A stretch of 64,000 bases of DNA from Ophiura sarsii (Eukaryota > Echinodermata > Ophiuroidea > Amphilepidida > Ophiuridae), in NCBI GenBank assembly GCA_035610835.1, contig CM069448.1, forward strand, positions 29,199,498 through 29,263,497, written 5' to 3'. The translations under genes and the position numbers were made by a program. Under the pieces are notes generated by a model that did not search any database, was not told the DNA's origin, and saw only the letters and a program-made list of their open reading frames with translations. This document shows positions 35,401-50,400 of this stretch, piece by piece (the stretch's first letter is position 1; each line of letters starts with the position of its first letter).

Positions 35401-38400
35401 ATACACAAACACGGCCCGTAAAAATAGTCTGAAAAAGCCCTGGATTCTACTCTTTTTCTCATATCTCGGTCAATTTTGTACGGTTTTCAGCCATTTATAG
35501 CTTATAACACGCACATTATCATCAACTATTTTTATCAGTACCACGTTCACGGCGTTAATTTGCAAACTGAGAGCGCCTTTTATGGATACATACACACATT
35601 GTAGTTTCACTTCTTTATCCCAGTGTATGTAATAAATTAAAATATAAGTAGAACCTGATTGGGCCTGATTGTTACACCCAGTGGTTCTGTAGAGAAAAAC
35701 CCATACAGCGATATCATTGATATGGAGCAAAATTAGGAATTATATATAATTTTAATCAATGACACGTAATACAGATTAGTGGGACCACTACCTTCAGATC
35801 TTTAATTATGCAATAACCACGTCTATATTGTATTACAAACAGAACATAAACAACTGCAAAGTACAGGAACATTATTTGATTTTAAAAAAAACTTGGTCGT
35901 GTTTTACAGGATCTTCAAAAATTAGTCACGAAATTGCTTGGACAAGCCAGCAAGTGTGGAATGACATCGATTGCCATACCTGCGATTGGTACCGGGAATC
36001 TGGGCTTCCCACGGGATATCGCAGCACGGGCTATGTATGAAGCTGCCATACAGTTCAGCAAGGGCAACCCTAGAAGCTCTGTGAATGACATTCGATTCTG
36101 GGTATACGACAAAGATCAACCTACAATCCAAGTAAATATTTTTCACAATGTTGTCTTTCTTATTTTCATTTAACATGTTTAAGTACTATGACCAAGCCGG
36201 CATAATAAGTTGATAATATTCATTTGCAAGATATCTTACATTGATATATTAGTAGTACGTCCATTCTTCATAATATGTCTGTCATGATGTTATTATTTAC
36301 TATTGAATTCCAACCGGTATACATGTACTTCACTTTATCACCACTAGATTGGTTAGGTTATTTGTAGATCAGAGAGACATACATGCACCTGATCTGATGG
36401 TTATAATAATTCATCAGCATCTTTTTATTATTTTTAATATTCTAATTGCATGACCATTCAGGAACCACTTCCAATTGAAAGTTGTTTATTGCCGTATACG
36501 GTATGTCATGAATAGCCTGTGTAATTTTAGTAAGAGACAACGTGCAATAAAAGTAGGAGTCAGATTACCTTTTCGTACCACGCACCCCCCCCCCCCCCCC
36601 CCTCAAACATGGGATTGTTCCTCCCCCTTCAAACACTTACAATGTCCATACTGATTTTCAAGTCTGCACACTATACTTATTTGTTCATGTTATTATAGGC
36701 ATTTGAAACTGAGATGCAGAATAGAGTATCCCCAAATACCACCTCATCAGTTTCAGCAGCTACCACACCGGTTGTGGGTACACTAGTCCCACTCGAGGAG
36801 AGAAAACGGGCCAGGAGTAAAATGAAGAAATCGGCATCAGCAGCCTTTCCTAGTGTGCCAGGTAAGATAGTCCTCATGTTACTGGGGACACTTTCTATTG
36901 CCTCAGAATGTCAGAACCGACCAACGTTGCTCCAAGACGGGCAATGTTCCAAGGTCCAAACAAAAATTGCTTTGCCATTGTTCCAATTTCCAGAATCTGT
37001 ACAGCAGCGGATTGGACTTTAACACAGGAATCACAGAGTTTTCAGGACAACAATTACATGTCTTTCCAATGAACAACTCTGGACAAATCTGAAAAAAACT
37101 CCGTCATTAGGACAAAAGTAAACTCTGGAAACTCCGTCATGACCAATTGTGTTCATAACTGTACAATAGATGACACTTGAACTAAATGATGATTATATAA
37201 TACAGACATGGATATGCTACCATGTACCTCAGCTTACCATTTGATATCTGCCAAAAACATAATCTGACGTCAGAAAGGTTTGAGTTTGATATCCTCCCTA
37301 AGCTGGAATGGTTCCTTCTGAAGGTATTCCAATAATCTTCGCACGCCAGTTATAATTTATAAATTTCTGCACATGGGGTTCCCAACACCAGTTCATCTCA
37401 GTTGAAAATTCCAATATCGTTACACTGCCGATAATGAGCTAATTGATATTCATGAGGTGATTTACTACGGCGATTTTACATGGGAATTCTGACTTGCTCG
37501 ATAAAATCGTGAATTGTAATGCTTTTGAATCATGAATCTTAATAGGAAATATGAATTTATCCTTATAAACTGTACAATGAACAACTTAAATGAACTGGTA
37601 ATGGGGTCTGATGGCTTAATACTTCGTTGACAACACAGTGATAACTTGCAAGCTTCCCGGGGGCAAATACTTTTGCGCGGCACCATATATACAAGTGTTT
37701 TGTGCTTATTGACATCCCCTATAGGTCTTTATAAATTGAAGATGTGTACTCAGCTGTAAAATCAAGGTCTGTTAAAAGCTAGCTTCTAGTTGGCTGAGCC
37801 AAATACAGACTTGTATCAAAATGGTGTATACTGAAGCAAAGGCCAAGTACAACAGAGGTTTAATAGAAATGTATAACAACAATTAAACTCACATACGGAG
37901 AGTAAATTATTTATTTGAACTTGAGTCATTTAAAATTATTTGGATAAAACACTGAATTGGTTTAATTTTCATCTTTCATGTACCAATGGGAGGTGGTGTA
38001 TAACCAATTGAAATAATAGGCGTTTATGGTTAGTTGCACTGTAGGACAGGGCCGGGAACGGGCGATGGCGAATATGACGTCTAGATTTGGAATGGAGTGC
38101 TATAATTGCGAATACATCTGCAATATGGTACCGGAAAAGGTAGCTCATTACATGGGCGTACCAGGATGCTTATTACAGGGGGTGCACGAAATTGGCTTGG
38201 GGTGGGTCCAGGGGCCCGCCAAAGAGCCCCGGTAGGGTCCAGTGTCGAAGCTCCGGCGAGGGTTAAGGGGGCAACACCCCCTTGGAGCTGTCGGTTTTCA
38301 GCCATTTTGAAGGCCATGGGAGAGGTCTGTCTCCTGGCACATATTTCTTTGAATTAAGACATTTTCTTCTCATATTTTTTCTTCATTTTATATCATATTT

Positions 38401-41400
38401 TAAAGAAAGTCGTTCATAATTCCATGATTTCCCTTGTCAAATTAACCAACAGTGCTAATCTCAACCCAACATAACCGACCATGATCCCCCTTTGGCTACG
38501 CTACTAAGGTGTATATTTTGGCTATAAATGGGCTTATACAATTATATTCCTTGACATATGCGCGCGTAGCGCATGAAGAATCTCCATACTTTGTTTGCCC
38601 GAGTTGGATTAGACGGCCACTCATCACACCCTGAGATTATTGGACGTCACTGCTTCTATGACATGACAAACAACAATGGAGAGAGGCTTGTGAGTATGTG
38701 CGAAGAATATAAACTCCGCCCAGCGTAGTCAAGATTCCCTCAACCCAGACGCCGTCTGTGGACATGGATGCACCCAGCAGGGTCTAAACATCAGCTCGAC
38801 CACGTCCTAATTAACAGCAAGTGAACAAACTCCCTAAGGAACTGTAGAGCATACAACTCCGTGGAACGTGACTCGGATCACCGGATTGTCATCATCAAGC
38901 TCGTGTGTAGCCTAAGATTTACCAAAAGGATACCTGCACAAGACCGAGGTTTGACTGTGAAAAGCTTCAGAACGCTGACACAAAAGAGCTTTTCTAGATT
39001 GAGCTGTCAAACAGATTCGAAATCCTCAAGTGCAACGACACATCCACACCAATAACTGAAAGATACGAACAGTCTGAGAGGGACGCGGCCAAAAGACGTT
39101 ACCTTATCTCAAAGTCACGACAATACAGAGACAGATGGAAGAAGCTCAACACCTGTTTGAATGATTCTTACAAGGCAGGTAAATCGTCCATGCTCAACAA
39201 ATAGATGGAAGATCTTCATCAGGCTGACCAGAAGGCCGACTATTGCACCACATGGAAAATCATCCATGAACTCTCTGGGAAAGATAGGAAGTCCAGCGTC
39301 AAGGTCAAGAAAAGAGATTGTACCATCCCAAAGAATGGCAAAGACCTGCTTGCAGAATGGAGGAAGTATTACAGCTCACTGCTAAACAATGACAGTGGTC
39401 AGATCCCATCTGATCTACCATCACCTGCTGCTCAGGACCTGCTTATCCACACTAATCCTCCCAAACTTGAGGAAACACAGAAAGCCATTCATCAAATGAA
39501 GCCCAAGAAGGCTGCAGGTCTTGACTGTGCAATCACATCAGAAGCACTCCAAGATGGCGGTGACATATTGGTACAAGTTGTCCATGGGTTCTGCATGGAA
39601 GTTTACACCACCCTGAAACCACCCAACCAGTGGACCACCAGTGTTATTGTTCCTCTACCAAAGAAAGGGAATCTCTCTCTTATGACTAACTATAGAGGAA
39701 TATCTCTTCTGTCAATTGCAGCTAAAGTATACAACAAGATCCTGCTCAACAGAATTAGAGATCATGTCGACCTCATCTTGAGGAATAACCAGGCTGGCTT
39801 TCGCCCTGATAGAAGCTGTGCTCAGCAAATCCACATCCTAAGGAGGATCATGGAAGGGTTTAAAGACCAGCAGCTACCTCTCACAGTCACATTCATAGAC
39901 TCCAAGAAAGCCTTCGACTCCATAAACAGGAAGGTTATGTTTGCAATTCTGCGACATTACGGAATCCCAAAAGCTTTTGTCGAAGCTATAGGTGTACTGT
40001 ACAACAACTCGAGAAGTGCTGCGATGGTCGATGGCAGTATCTCTGATCCTTTTTCTGTCTACACCGGAGTGCTATAGGGTGACGTTCTGGCTCCATTCCT
40101 ATTGTGATATTGGTAGACTACCTATTGAAGAAGGCCACATCTGATCTTGACTCAAGAGCTGTGACACATCCACGTCGTTCGAGGCGTCATCCTGCCGTTG
40201 TTCTCAACGACTTAGACTTTGCTGATGACATTGCCTTACTCGAGACAACAATTCCAAGAGCCCAGACGCAGCTGACAAAAACTGCTGCAGCAGCAAAAGA
40301 CCTTGGCCTCTTCATTAGTATATCTAAAACGGAGTACATGACTGCCAACTGCAATACTCACCCAACACTTTAGGTTTATGGGAATACCATCAACCATGTG
40401 ACAGATTTCAGGTATCTTGGTTCTATGATGGCATCGGGTGCAAGTGATCTTAAAGACGCAAGGCATTATCATGGTGCGCATTCTTGAAGTTAGAACGCTG
40501 GTGGAGCCCTCAAATATATAGGTATCACAACAAAGATGAAATTATTCAATACCACCTGTCATGCCTGTGTGACTATCTTACTGATGGATGTGAATCTTGG
40601 GTGATATCCCAAGATATGGAATGCAAAATAAATGCCTTCGCTACCTCTTGCTACAGGATAATGTTAAACATCAAACGCATGGATCATGTCCCAAACACCA
40701 CAATTTATGACATGACCAAGACAGAGCCTCTTATCCACCGTGTAAAGCGCCGCCAACTGAGATTCCGTGGCCATATACTCCGTCTCCCAATTGAAGAGCC
40801 TGTTATCAAGTATGCCACCTACGCACCAACACATGGCCGAAGGAGACCTGGTCGTCCTTGCACAACATATCTGACATATATACAACGCTTACTAGGGGAC
40901 AATGAAGATCGACAGAGTGTCACTCTTGCTCAAGACAGTCGTGCATGGAAGAAACTTGTGGTCGCCTGCTCTGCAACCGAAGAATGATGATGAATAAACA
41001 TTGAAACCAATTCGTGCGAAGCGCGCAAAAAATGGCTATTTGAACACTAAAAAGCTCCAGAAAAACGTTCCTGAGCCATCATGTTTTAAGCTTGAATAAT
41101 TTACGAAGGTCGGCCATGTTTCGTGACGTCATGCGTGGGATGTTTGCACTTGTGTTGGTATGTATGGAAAGTAGAGACCTGTAGCTATGCCATGGTGCCA
41201 AAATAAGCATACTCTGCACCTTGGTTTGGATTTTTGTTAGGGGTGGTAACCACCCCCACCCCTTAGGTAACAGTGTTACAAAAACGTCTCAGGAGGACGA
41301 GGGTTAAGTTAAAGAAGAAAGATAAAAAAAACCATAACTGATGGGGAATTATTGAAGATTTATTTTAAATAGACAGAAAACCTTGATTAGTTTGATGCAT

Positions 41401-44400
41401 GTAGTCCTTTTATTTACATTTACTTCTGAAGAAATTGTTACTGAACCTGATGAACCAGACGCTTCGGGTGGCTATTTGGAAATTAAGATTGGTACCGTCA
41501 CCGTCCAGTTGCAACATGGAGATCTGGTTAAAGAAAATGTTGACGCCATTGTAAACACGGTCGGAACAGATTTGGCGCTAAAAGGTAACCAGTTTGTTTC
41601 ATTTTATGAAATCATAAATAATGAAATGCTTTCCAGACTTGAATGCTTATTCTATTCATCTACTGTTTGTAGTGACGTCGTAACTTATTTCAGTGGGAGT
41701 TGCAAATTGTTTTCGTGCGCGTGATTCTAATGCTGTGTATGGCATACTTGCGATCAAAGATGAATCCCATTAATTCGCGCGTAAATGCCGCTTCACTTCA
41801 GTGGAAAACGTTCTGTCATCACTGCACAGAGGTAGATGAACGGAGGAAAGCCTTTATCGTTATCAATATGTTATTTAATTACCCACCAACTGATCAAATA
41901 AACCCCTCCAAAAGGTTCGGAATGTATTGTCAATCGCCTTTCGCTTAAGAATAAAGTCTTTGAAGACTTTATTCTTAAAATTACTATTCGTTTCCGCGAA
42001 GGTCAATAGAGTATCTAAGTACAATACAGTCATTGAGCAGGCGATAGCGTTGTTCTAGAGATGATTTTGGCATATTACATTTGAGACATCCCCATATAAG
42101 TGATTGCTTCAAATTTGATATCGTTATAAAGATAATTACATCAGCTTACCGTTTGGTATGCAAAACGATATGAATATGAATATATCATGAACAATCCGAA
42201 ACACGGCGATTGAGAAGAAGAAAAAATGAGGATTTCATACGCATCCGGAATGCTAGGAAATACATTAGGTTATCAACACTTTACAGTCAGTATGCAGCTC
42301 TACACAATCCCGCGTATTTCTAACCCACAAACAGCGACCCGGAAGTACTCACCTGTAGGGATACTACTTCGAAGTCAGAGTTGATCTCTATATAGCACGA
42401 TGTAAATGAACTCTTTTCATGATTATAATCACACCATTCAATCACATATGCCATGATATTATAAATAAACAGGCATGTGATGCAAATAATAATTATATCT
42501 AATATTATCTGTGAACTTTATGACATGTTGAATTTTCGGTGCAAATTATTGCCATCACACAGACCCAAATCTGAAGAAAAAAACTTGATCGAAACCCAGC
42601 CAAATTCACTGTAAATTATTCCATTTTGAAGAATCGGGCACCAATTCATAGGCTTTTGTAACTATTATGTAAAATATTATGTAAAATATTATGAAAGTAT
42701 TTAGCCAAGCGAATCTGGTCCCCAGGTAAATCCAACTCGCGCAAATATCAGTTTCCAAACGACTTGACAAATAATTACGTAACGTCGATTGGTTGTTACT
42801 GATCACGTGGGTCACGCTTTCAGACGGGTAGTATACGTGTTCATTACAAATTTAGAACTTAAATTTGGTATTGTATATTGTTTCTTTTTGTACTAATCAA
42901 ACATTTTCGTTCCAAAATAATTAAATAACTTTCTACAGTATCATTTACATTCATTAAATGATATCAATGGAAAAGAAAACGGACGTATGCGATTTTCAAC
43001 AGATTATTTCTGAATAATAGTAACTAAAGGCCCTTGCATGAAATTGATGGCAAATTTCATATAAAGAAAATATATTATCTAAATTGAATAACGTCAGCCT
43101 GCTTCGATAATTGCCTAACTCACTTTTCAGCAAAATTGAGTTTTTTGCATAAATCATGACTTCATTACATTATGCACATGCTGTTATAATACCTAAGTCA
43201 TTGACCAATCAAAAGTGTTGATAAATGAAGAGCTTTGTTGCAAAAGGGCCACCAGACCACACCACCATGTTACTCATTTTGCATTATTGAATTTGCATTG
43301 ACAAATCCATGGAATTAATCAAATTATGGTATGGCCATGTGTTTTGAACTCGCCACCCTTCCCGTTGCATGTTCAGATTTTTACATTTTACACCATCTGA
43401 GATTCGAATTAGCATATCGCAATAACTACTTGTTCTACCCCATAAAAAGTATATATTTTCTGAACGGTAATCTCACAAGGAATCTAAATATGCGATTGGA
43501 ATTTGCATAAGATCTAATGGTAACATGTTGTGATTAAGAATGTTAAAAAAATATCGATTTTTTTTCATATTTTGATTAAAGCTCAATATTTTTTTTATTC
43601 CTATCCCAATCATAATTTTACTGTGCATATTAGTTCCTCATGCAATTTACCCATCAGAACATAATGGTTGTCAAGTGTAACTTGTTGAAATATACTATAT
43701 CGGGAAGTAAATGAGCACAAACGTTTACATTTTAAATTTATTAGAGTTTACACATATATTTTTTTGGCTATTCACCCTATCCTATTTTAAGCAAGATTTC
43801 TGAATTCCCCTATTCGAGAGCTTTCCAAAAATGTATAATTTTGCTATAATCGGTTGAATAATTTTGTTGTTATAGTCATGTATGTAAAACCGATGAATTA
43901 GGGCAAGTTTACTGTGTAGTAAATAGGGAAAGAGCCAAAGACAATGCAATCGATTCGTGATTACAACTGTTACGTAAGAGTTAACACGTTTGTTGAAACA
44001 GAAACTTATAGAATATAAAACAATCGATAAAATGAAAGCAAAATCATGGTTGTACCATACAGAAATGAGGAGTTATTGTAATTTGAACGTAGAATTGGGA
44101 ACATTTTCTATATTCCCCATAGAGATTGTACACGACGCCACCGCCACCGCCGCCACCGCCACCGCCGCCACCCCTGACTTTCGAAGTATAATCAATCATA
44201 TCTCAGCCAAACAGTTATAGAAATACCTGATTTATTCACACGGTATAGCTAGATAAATAAGCTTTCAAATAACACCTAAACCATAGCTCTACCACATAAT
44301 TTATGGTCAGAAGTCTAAAACTGGTCCAAAAAAATGTTTCACTTCTAATAATGTTGAGGAATGCACCAAATCTGATTAAACGGGACACAACTTAAGTTTT

Positions 44401-47400
44401 ACATACTTAATGACCCACAAACTATATATCGTTGGAAAGCTTATGATTCAAGGTTTTTCATTTTTGCAAAAAAAATCAAATTATACAGGGTGTGTAAAAT
44501 TTGTATAGGGTGGAACATAAAAAGTTTATCGTTTTTGCTCCTCACAAAATATTTTGATAGTTTGTACAATTAGGGTTTAGCTTAAGATAGTCACCAAAAT
44601 CAGAACAACCGCAGAAGGTGCTACCAAATTTGCTAAGAATCACTTGCCCAAAATGTTCACAGGAAAAGTACAGGGTGTCTAAAATTATGATGAAATAATG
44701 CATAAAATGAAGGTTTGTATATAATATTCTATGAAATTAAGTTAGTATGGACTATTTAATTTAAAAGAAAATGGTTATCAAAATGAACTACACGAATACC
44801 GTTAAAGTTCCTTTTATTTTAAATACAGGGTGGTCCAAAATAGGTCTAAATAGCAAAATTTTCATAAATCTATGAACAATTCTGTGAAGAAACACTTCTG
44901 GCTTTTTTAGTTAAATGTTTTACTACCCAGGGTAGAAAAGGACCGAAGAGTCACACAAATGAAATAGAGAGACTGCGATTTGGCCATTGTTTAATCAATA
45001 AAATGAATAAAACTGTGTGTTTTTTACATTAAAACAGTCCCTGAATTGAACATCATATTCTAGTAGAGAATGTCTAGATAACAATTCGATATTATTATTC
45101 ATAGTAGCAGGCACATGTTATTAACACATATGAGAAGTTTGAAAACTTTCCTATGCATAATTTTAAAATGGCATCAATTTCAAAAGTTCTAGTTTTCCAC
45201 TATTTTGTGTAGAAACCTATGGGCGCCTCATCCACCGGCGCCTCATCCACCGGTCCCACCCTTGACTCACTCGACGTTTAGATTGATAACTTCACTGTTG
45301 CTAAACATGTGGCTTTAATTCTTTTTTTATTCGGTAGCTGGATAAATTGTCTTTAATATGATACCAAATATGTTATGTTTTTTTGACAACTTCTATTTAA
45401 AATAGAGACACGTATCACGATTTTAAGGGTTTTTTGAAACGATCCCACCTTATTTGATATACCTATTAGTGACCTGTGACCATATAGTTGTTGAGTTAAT
45501 AGAGAGAGATGGATGATTCGTCACCAAAAATGCAACGCCGCCACCCTTTTTGGGTGGTCAGTTCAAAACACATGGCCGTATGGCTGTGTTCATCTGTTTC
45601 GATGAATTGGATTAGTGCATCCATGCACGCCAATCCTCAATTGGCGTGCATGGATGCACTAATCCAAGTCACATCAACAATACAAGGTCGTGTGCCCTGA
45701 GTTGGGACCCCTTTGTGTGACATATGCTAAAATGAAAAAATCACATGGATTTTGCTTAAAACATTTTTAGTATTAAAACTATACATAGGAGTATAAGGAA
45801 AGTATACATTTCCTGAAAGCATACACGTTTCTAAATCTCACAATGACAATGTCAAGGTCATTATACAGGGTGGGTAGATAATATATAGGGTGCAAACATC
45901 AAGAAATGCACTAAAAATACAAAGTTTTCACTGGTCATTTACATACCTTGAAGATAAAATTATAATTTATTAAGCTGCATAAATCAAAAGTATACACTAG
46001 TATTACAAAGAAAAATGTTGCCACCTTTGTCTTTAGTTATAAAGGATACCTTATACAGGGTGGTCAAAATTTGTAACAATTTAAGTATGTGAAAACGTAT
46101 TTCTGAAATAAAGTTAACCGTTATCATAATTTAGTGTCATAATCAATTTTAAATTGACGTTTGTAATAATATTGCACCAAACACAAACATATGACCAATA
46201 ATTACCATTTTATACAGGGTGTAACAAGTGAAAGGCACATGTATGATCGAGTCCTCAATCCACGCGTTTCTTCACTTTTTGATTTTATTTTGATGAAAGC
46301 AATGATAATGAAATGAAATAAAACACACATGAAATGATCATGTTACAATTAGAAATGTTGCCTAGATATACATACTAAATTTAATATGGCCAATAACATC
46401 ATAGGCCTATACAGGGTGTCACAAAATAACGCACATGCGATCTAACGGAGCGCATATTTTTGAACTGCCATAGATTTTGAGCATGGGTAAAATAAATTAG
46501 TATTCGGAAATTGTGCAAGATGCAATGTAAGTACTTTTGTCGGACAATGATCAATAGACTATTAACAATGACACCATGGACTCAAGGCCCCACCCCCTTC
46601 CCATATCTCGCTAAGCGCCGTAAATCTTTCAAAATTGATAAAGATGTCACAAATTCTGGACAAATTTCAAGATTGCGCGCATGCAATTATGCACACCGTA
46701 TAGTATCGCTTGGGACATTTAACCACGAGATGTACACGCGGGCTTTTTGAACTCACTCGGCATGCATGCAGTAGAGCGAGCATTGTAATTTGTAAGCTGT
46801 CATTTGTCTGGTTATAGCAAAGTAAACATACCACACGTACAGAATGTAAAGGGGCTCGTATCGCAATATTTATACTGTTTTATTCCATGAAGTGGTTAAT
46901 TTATTTTAAGATATAATGCACAAGTGTATGAATTGTTATCAGTATAGATAAATCAATCGGTATACTTCTAATCGGTACAACAGCCAACCTCTCTGAAATT
47001 CTATCTAGCATGTATCGTCAATTGCGTGTCTGTGAGATTACCTCCTCACTGCGATTCCTCCTCCTCCTCCCCAATACTCCTGTTTACTCCTCAACGGTAC
47101 ACATCAGCCCGATCTCTCTGACATTCCATCTAGCTAGCATGTACATGTATATTGATAATCAATAAGTGAAGTGAATGAAGTATTGCATAGCTTGTCTAGA
47201 GATTGGCGCTGTGTGTGTGTATGGGAATGGCTCCTCAATCCTGTTCCTCCGATTCCTCCCCTCCTCCCCAAGCACCCGTTGATCAATTATTTGCTCCCAA
47301 TTAAAACTGAAATAATTAAGACATTATTTTGTGGATGGTTTTGAAAGAATATGTATTGTGCTTTGTAATGACACAAAATTTGTTATTTTATGACGAGAAA

Positions 47401-50400
47401 TATAGAAACGGTGATAATATAAACATCATTAACAGTGTAAAAATGTCACACCTCCTCAAAATACGGGGTTCCAATTCGTGGCACACGACCACAAGCGTCA
47501 CATCAACAATACAAGCGTCATTCCACATAATGAATATCCATCCATCAAAAATGCAAAATGAGTAACAGGTACACAGGTAACAGGTTTCATACATTTGTTG
47601 TTTTCTAAGAACTAGAAAAAATGAGTTAGGCAATTATCGAAGCAGGCTGACGATAAGTGTATGTCCTATCTAAATCAGTGTTTATTGATGTAAAATAATT
47701 AACAGAAAATGATCTTTTTTGCAGAGAGGGTAGTGAACTTTAAGGGGGAGGGCGGGGTTTAGAAAATCACGACCCCCGTGACCACCCGCTTCCGCCTCAT
47801 AGGCCTGGTAACCTCGTATACCCGGCTCAAAGTACCTCTTTCAGTCGGTAAGATCAAATAAAAAGAAGAAAAAATTAGATTCGTGCAGCGCATTACTGGA
47901 GGCCGCCATTTTACCATTACGTCATTACAGCAGCTGTCAATCACGCCAATTTTTCACCTTTCCTTGAATAACTTGCCCAGTTCAACTTCATCTTAACCCT
48001 TTCTACATGAAGTTTATCAAGCGCTGTAACTGTTGAACTATTAATGTAGGCCTATACATCATTGGAAAGGAAATATGAGTCAGAGAATTTCTTTTAAACA
48101 TTTTGACCACAAATCACCTTTTTGGATCAACCTATTTCAGACAACGTGAAAATTTTGACCAAAAGGTATCAACAAAATTGAATACAATTATTTACCTTTT
48201 TTGGTCAAAAAATTAAAAAGTGTCTTTAGATGATATTGGTGCAATTTCGGCATTTTTGACCAAAACCTGTTTTGTTACGTTGTCCCAAAAAGTCTCAAAA
48301 GTTGTTAAATTCTGAAAATAGCGATTAAATCACTGTTTGTGGAGCAAAATTGGTCAAATTTGATACCATATTATTAGGAAAATTACGAACAATCCACCTA
48401 CATCGCCGTCGCGGCTCCCAACTAACCCTACCGTTTTAGCGCAAGATTGACATCCTGAAATCAATATTTGTGCTTGTTAGAAATCCGCAAGGGCACTCAT
48501 TGAAAGGGATACCTGCGTGCTGACTGTTTATTGCATTTCTTTGTGCTTGAAGGTGTTGTTTCCAGAGCGCTCGTCAATGCCGGTGGAACGGTTATTGCGG
48601 ATGAATGCAGCCAAATCAGGAAAGGTTAGTCATAGTCACGATTTATATGTATTATTTTGAAACGTCACGGTTATATATTATTGCATTATATATGCAGATG
48701 AAAATCATTATTAATTCTGTTGAACTTAAAACCACTTTTATTATAGCTATGCAGCGATGTAAATACCCACATGACTTTCCACCCGGGGTAGACAGTCCCG
48801 GGGTAGACAGTCCCGGGGTTGATCAACCCTGGATTGACCAACCCTGGGTGGACTACAATAGAGCGCCCTCATGGAATAAACCGCATAATACTGTTAAAGA
48901 AACACCTTGGAAACTATATGATTGGTGTTCGGGGAGGTTAAAACAAGGATGGGTCATTCTAAAACAACCCCAGGACTGTCCGGATCATTCTAAAACAGCC
49001 CCGGGACTGTTCGGATCTTTCTAAAACAACACCGGAACTGTCCACCCAGGGACTGTTTCTAACCCTAACCCTAGCCCTAACCCTAACATTCACATTAACC
49101 CTAACCACCCAGGGTTGGTCCACCCAGAGTTGGTCTACCCCGGGACTGTCTACCCGGGACTGTCTACCCCGGGTGGAAAGTCATGTGGGTATTTCCATTA
49201 CTGCATAAAGCAATGTATATAGGTCTCGCGCCGACATAATGCACAATTTGTTTTGTAACTACAACTCAGCAAAGAATCAAATCATAAATGTTTAATTCCA
49301 ATTATGGATTGACTATCATGCTATCGTTGTATCATCTTATATTTCTGTGGCGTTGCTTATACATCGCTTGTGCGCCGGCTGACTGTTTTAAAGGGTATTA
49401 TTGTCTGAATAGCCCATGGGATAGACCACTGGCGTTTCTGTGTGGTTTACTTGCCATGGGCTATTTAGACAAGAATGCCCTTTAAAACAGACAGCCGATA
49501 CAAAGCATCCCTGAACTAAACGCTGAAACATGATCAAATCTTTGAATTTTGATCTTTGATGCGCTAATACAGATATGCCATTTCACTTTCCAGCTTCGCC
49601 TTCAGTTCCTCACATTGCCAAGACCAGTGCGGGTAAACTTCCCAGCAAACATATCATACATGTGGCACTCGCAGGACCAGACAAAGTCAAGAACATGGCA
49701 AAAGAAATATTGCAGTTAGCAGAAAAGGATGGAATAAAGTCCATAGCTTTTCCAGCGCTCGGAACAGGTAAATATGGCCACTGTACAGGGATTTTATTTT
49801 GTGGACCTGGCAACACAAACAATAATTGAGAACCCCTGTACTAGATGGCCTCTGAATTCTACGTTGTGTCAGTTAAATAGAATAGCCAGTTAAAGTGTTA
49901 CATTTTAATTTCTGCATCAATTAGTATATAATTTGTAAAACACTTACCCAAAGGTTAGTATGCCCAAAACAAGTTAAACTGGATCTAAATTAAGACGCGG
50001 TCTAATTAAAGAATAGCCATTCTGGAAGGACTATTTTATTATTTTGTATCCCTTTTATACTCCTTAGCAAAGTCCAAAATAAAAATTGGAGTCGCCTAAT
50101 TAGACTAATTAGTCTTTTATAGGGTGTATCAAAAAGACCAACGCAACACATTTTGCCAAGAGCAGTGCGATTACGGCAAATCACATATGGCCCTGAAACT
50201 TCTGTTAAGACTACTTCTTGGCTATCAAATAGTCAAATTACAGCAATATGCGATTAATCGATTATGAATTGGCTGAGATACTCAGGATATAAGTAGGGAA
50301 GTGCAAAACACGTTTTACATCGTTTATTCTGTATTCCTGATTTTCTTGTCAGGTCAATATTAGCAAAACACTTTAATAACCCATTGTACTTAAATAATGG

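Larger units (their letters stand above)
43092..47652. mobile_element. 4.56-kb TIR DNA element with ATAA target duplication
   Basis: The ends CGTCAGCCTGCTTCGATAAT and (inverted) ATTATCGAAGCAGGCTGACG agree over about 35 bp (continuing TGCCTAACTCA). The element is flanked by ATAA on both sides (43,088-43,091; 47,653-47,656). The interior has no transposase I can recognise; it holds an array of TACAGGGTG motifs, a (GCCACC)n run (about 44,133-44,170), a 28-bp hairpin and a 15-bp duplication GCGCCTCATCCACCG. Non-autonomous; superfamily unknown (4-bp duplication would fit CMC-type elements among others). Inserted in intron 16. Confidence 0.75.

Noticed and set aside
40484..40987. 167-aa open frame as an independent gene
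   Set aside because: It is the C-terminal part of the broken LINE (RRRQLRFRGHILRLP, WKKLVVACSATEE).
43990..44220. 76-aa frame with Ala-Thr repeats
   Set aside because: The repeats translate a (GCCACC)n microsatellite inside a TIR element.
44483..46420. CRISPR-like array of regularly spaced TACAGGGTG
   Set aside because: The conserved part is only about 10 bp, the spacing is 155-196 bp, and it lies within a DNA transposon in an intron.
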